A DNA stretch of 5,995 nt from Bacteroidetes bacterium UBA4009 (GTDB taxonomy: Bacteria > Bacteroidota > Bacteroidia > NS11-12g > UBA9320): NCBI GenBank assembly GCA_002384205.1, contig DGBH01000051.1:60390-66384 (forward strand). Direction: 5' to 3'. The notes under the pieces are model-generated. The model did not search any database. It was not told the DNA's origin and saw only the letters and a list, made by a program, of their open reading frames with translations. The translations under genes were made by a program, and so were the position numbers. Positions 4,754-5,995 of this stretch are shown here, in pieces (the stretch's first letter is position 1; every line of letters begins with the position of its first letter).

Positions 4754-5995
4754 ATGCGCACAGCTCTAGCTGTCATATCGTTCATAGTTTCGAGCATGCT
4801 CTGCATTGCTCAGGTAGCTTTAGATAGTCTAAAAACTGAGCAATTAGACTCGGTAAGTATTAGCACGCTGGCATTGCGGATATCTCCCGAATATACGAGC
4901 GCTCTCCTTTTTGCACAAATCTCCAAATCAAACCCCAGTCAAAATATGGGTCAAATGCTGCAACGAAATGCCGGTATTTACATAAGAAGTAATGGTTCTT
5001 CTGGCCTTAATACATTGTCTTACAAAGGATTAGGTAGCATGCAAAGTCCGCTGGTTATCAATGGAGCAAATATGCAAAGTAGCATGAACGGTATTATGGA
5101 TTTGAGTTTGATTGATGCTATTCACTTTGATCAAGTATCCATCGGTGCCAGTGATTACGATCAAAATGGTGCACAAAATATGGGGAGTGCACTGTCACTC
5201 AAAACCAATTCTTCCTTACCCCAAATAAAAGTTACCGCGGAAGTTAGTAGTCAACAAAACAAAATTTTATCTGCACTATATGCCAATCATACCAAACAAT
5301 GGGAATACCGTGTTTCGGCTTTGGCTGCGGAGTCTCCCAACAGAGTTAACTTAAATCATTATGGTATAGATAGTTTTCAAGCGAATACAGACTATAAAAA
5401 AATAAGTTTGATGCAGTCGGTATCGCTCCATCTTAACCAAAAAGGTAGTTGGGAGAATACTATTTATCTTCAGGCATCTGACAGGGCTATGCCGCCGCGC
5501 ATTGGAGAAGTTAACTTTAGTCGTCAAGAAGATTTAAATCTAATGATGACCAATGGTTTTAGGCAGAATCTAGCCAAAAAATGGGAGGTAATCGTGCATA
5601 ATCAACTATGGAAAGAGCAGATTAACTACCATGACGATAAACGAAAGGAATCATACCTTAGCGATGTTATAAATATCAATACTACGGCTTCAGGTATTAA
5701 AAAATGGGGTGACAAAACGGTGTTGAAACTGGTGCTCGGAAATGAAAATGCCTATTATACTTCGGCGGTAATCACGAATAATGCGCAATGGAATAGGTTA
5801 CGACTGGCAAGTGAATTCTCTAAACAACTTAAGAAAATATCGCTATCTGCTCATCAGCAAGTATTGAACAATGCCCAAAAAATATACTACACCGGAGGTT
5901 TGAGCGGTAAGTTTAAGGCTTCAGAGTCCCGGCACATCGGGTTTAGTCTGAATAAAGTAGTGAGACTCCCTACACTCAACGAGCTGTTTTGGTAT
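4754..5995 (+). CDS. btuB: BtuB-like TonB-dependent outer-membrane receptor, 3' end outside window
   Basis: Outer-membrane beta-barrel for energy-driven uptake, most likely of cobalamin or corrinoids. The visible 414 residues run open to the window edge; such receptors usually have about 600-700 aa. Seen: signal peptide at 1-19 with a likely cleavage CIA-Q; a possible TonB box LDSVSIS at 31-37; the plug domain at about 50-150 including MGQMLQRNAGIYIRSNG (65-81), LSYKGLGSMQSPLVINGANM (88-107) and LSLIDAIHFDQVSIG (117-131); then barrel strands, ending with RLPTLNELFWY (404-414), a motif typical of Bacteroidota BtuB barrels. There is no N-terminal carboxypeptidase-like (SusC-type) domain, which fits a B12 or siderophore receptor rather than a glycan importer. 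Substrate is inferred chiefly from the cobalamin riboswitch in its leader; the barrel alone would not exclude another metal chelate. Start is ATG at 4754, after an A-rich leader and directly before the signal peptide. BtuF/BtuCD partners may lie beyond the window. Confidence 0.9.
   Translation, partial: MRTALAVISFIVSSMLCIAQVALDSLKTEQLDSVSISTLALRISPEYTSALLFAQISKSNPSQNMGQMLQRNAGIYIRSNGSSGLNTLSYKGLGSMQSPLVINGANMQSSMNGIMDLSLIDAIHFDQVSIGASDYDQNGAQNMGSALSLKTNSSLPQIKVTAEVSSQQNKILSALYANHTKQWEYRVSALAAESPNRVNLNHYGIDSFQANTDYKKISLMQSVSLHLNQKGSWENTIYLQASDRAMPPRIGEVNFSRQEDLNLMMTNGFRQNLAKKWEVIVHNQLWKEQINYHDDKRKESYLSDVININTTASGIKKWGDKTVLKLVLGNENAYYTSAVITNNAQWNRLRLASEFSKQLKKISLSAHQQVLNNAQKIYYTGGLSGKFKASESRHIGFSLNKVVRLPTLNELFWY

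Overview
The window reads as chromosomal DNA of a Bacteroidota species, probably Flavobacteriia- or Cytophagia-like. Supporting signs are modest GC with A-rich start regions and no clear Shine-Dalgarno sequences, candidate promoters of the TAnnTTTG type, short lipoprotein signal peptides, and a SusC-free B12-type TonB receptor behind a cobalamin riboswitch. This placement is inferred from sequence features, not from a database search.

Left third, minus strand (1-2371): a sulfur-handling cluster read right to left. A class I (IscS/NifS-like) cysteine desulfurase is followed after 55 nt by a small lipoprotein made of one rhodanese domain. After 9 more nt comes a YeiH-family (UPF0324, 'putative sulfate exporter') membrane protein that runs off the left edge. 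The last gene has no ATG near its N-terminus and probably starts at TTG, in the same frame as and just after the tandem TAG-TAA stop of the rhodanese gene. The three products suggest coordinated handling of sulfane sulfur, or of sulfite and related anions, across the cell envelope.

Middle (2372-3204): a divergent intergenic region, then a plus-strand gene for an unrecognised lipoprotein with two C-terminal hydrophobic segments. It converges on the next minus-strand unit, and the two share a strong symmetrical, bidirectional terminator.

Right middle, minus strand (3205-4388): elongation factor P (efp), preceded by a heme oxygenase gene. The efp promoter lies so close to its ATG that the mRNA may be nearly leaderless. 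The heme oxygenase reading frame actually begins at 4388, but an in-frame TAG at 4346-4344 interrupts it immediately after the residue that aligns with the heme-ligating proximal histidine. Only a 166-codon ORF lacking that histidine remains intact.

Right end, plus strand (4389-5995): a divergent regulatory region with a Fur-box-like palindrome, a well-conserved cobalamin riboswitch, a candidate kissing-loop hairpin and a perfect 11-bp inverted repeat ending exactly at the start codon. These precede a BtuB-like TonB-dependent outer-membrane receptor, truncated by the window edge. The biology here is tetrapyrrole- and iron-linked: B12 uptake on one side, heme breakdown on the other.

I see no wholly new system. 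The most notable signals are the heme oxygenase nonsense codon, the start-codon hairpin behind the riboswitch, the near-leaderless efp promoter and the tandem-stop/TTG junction.
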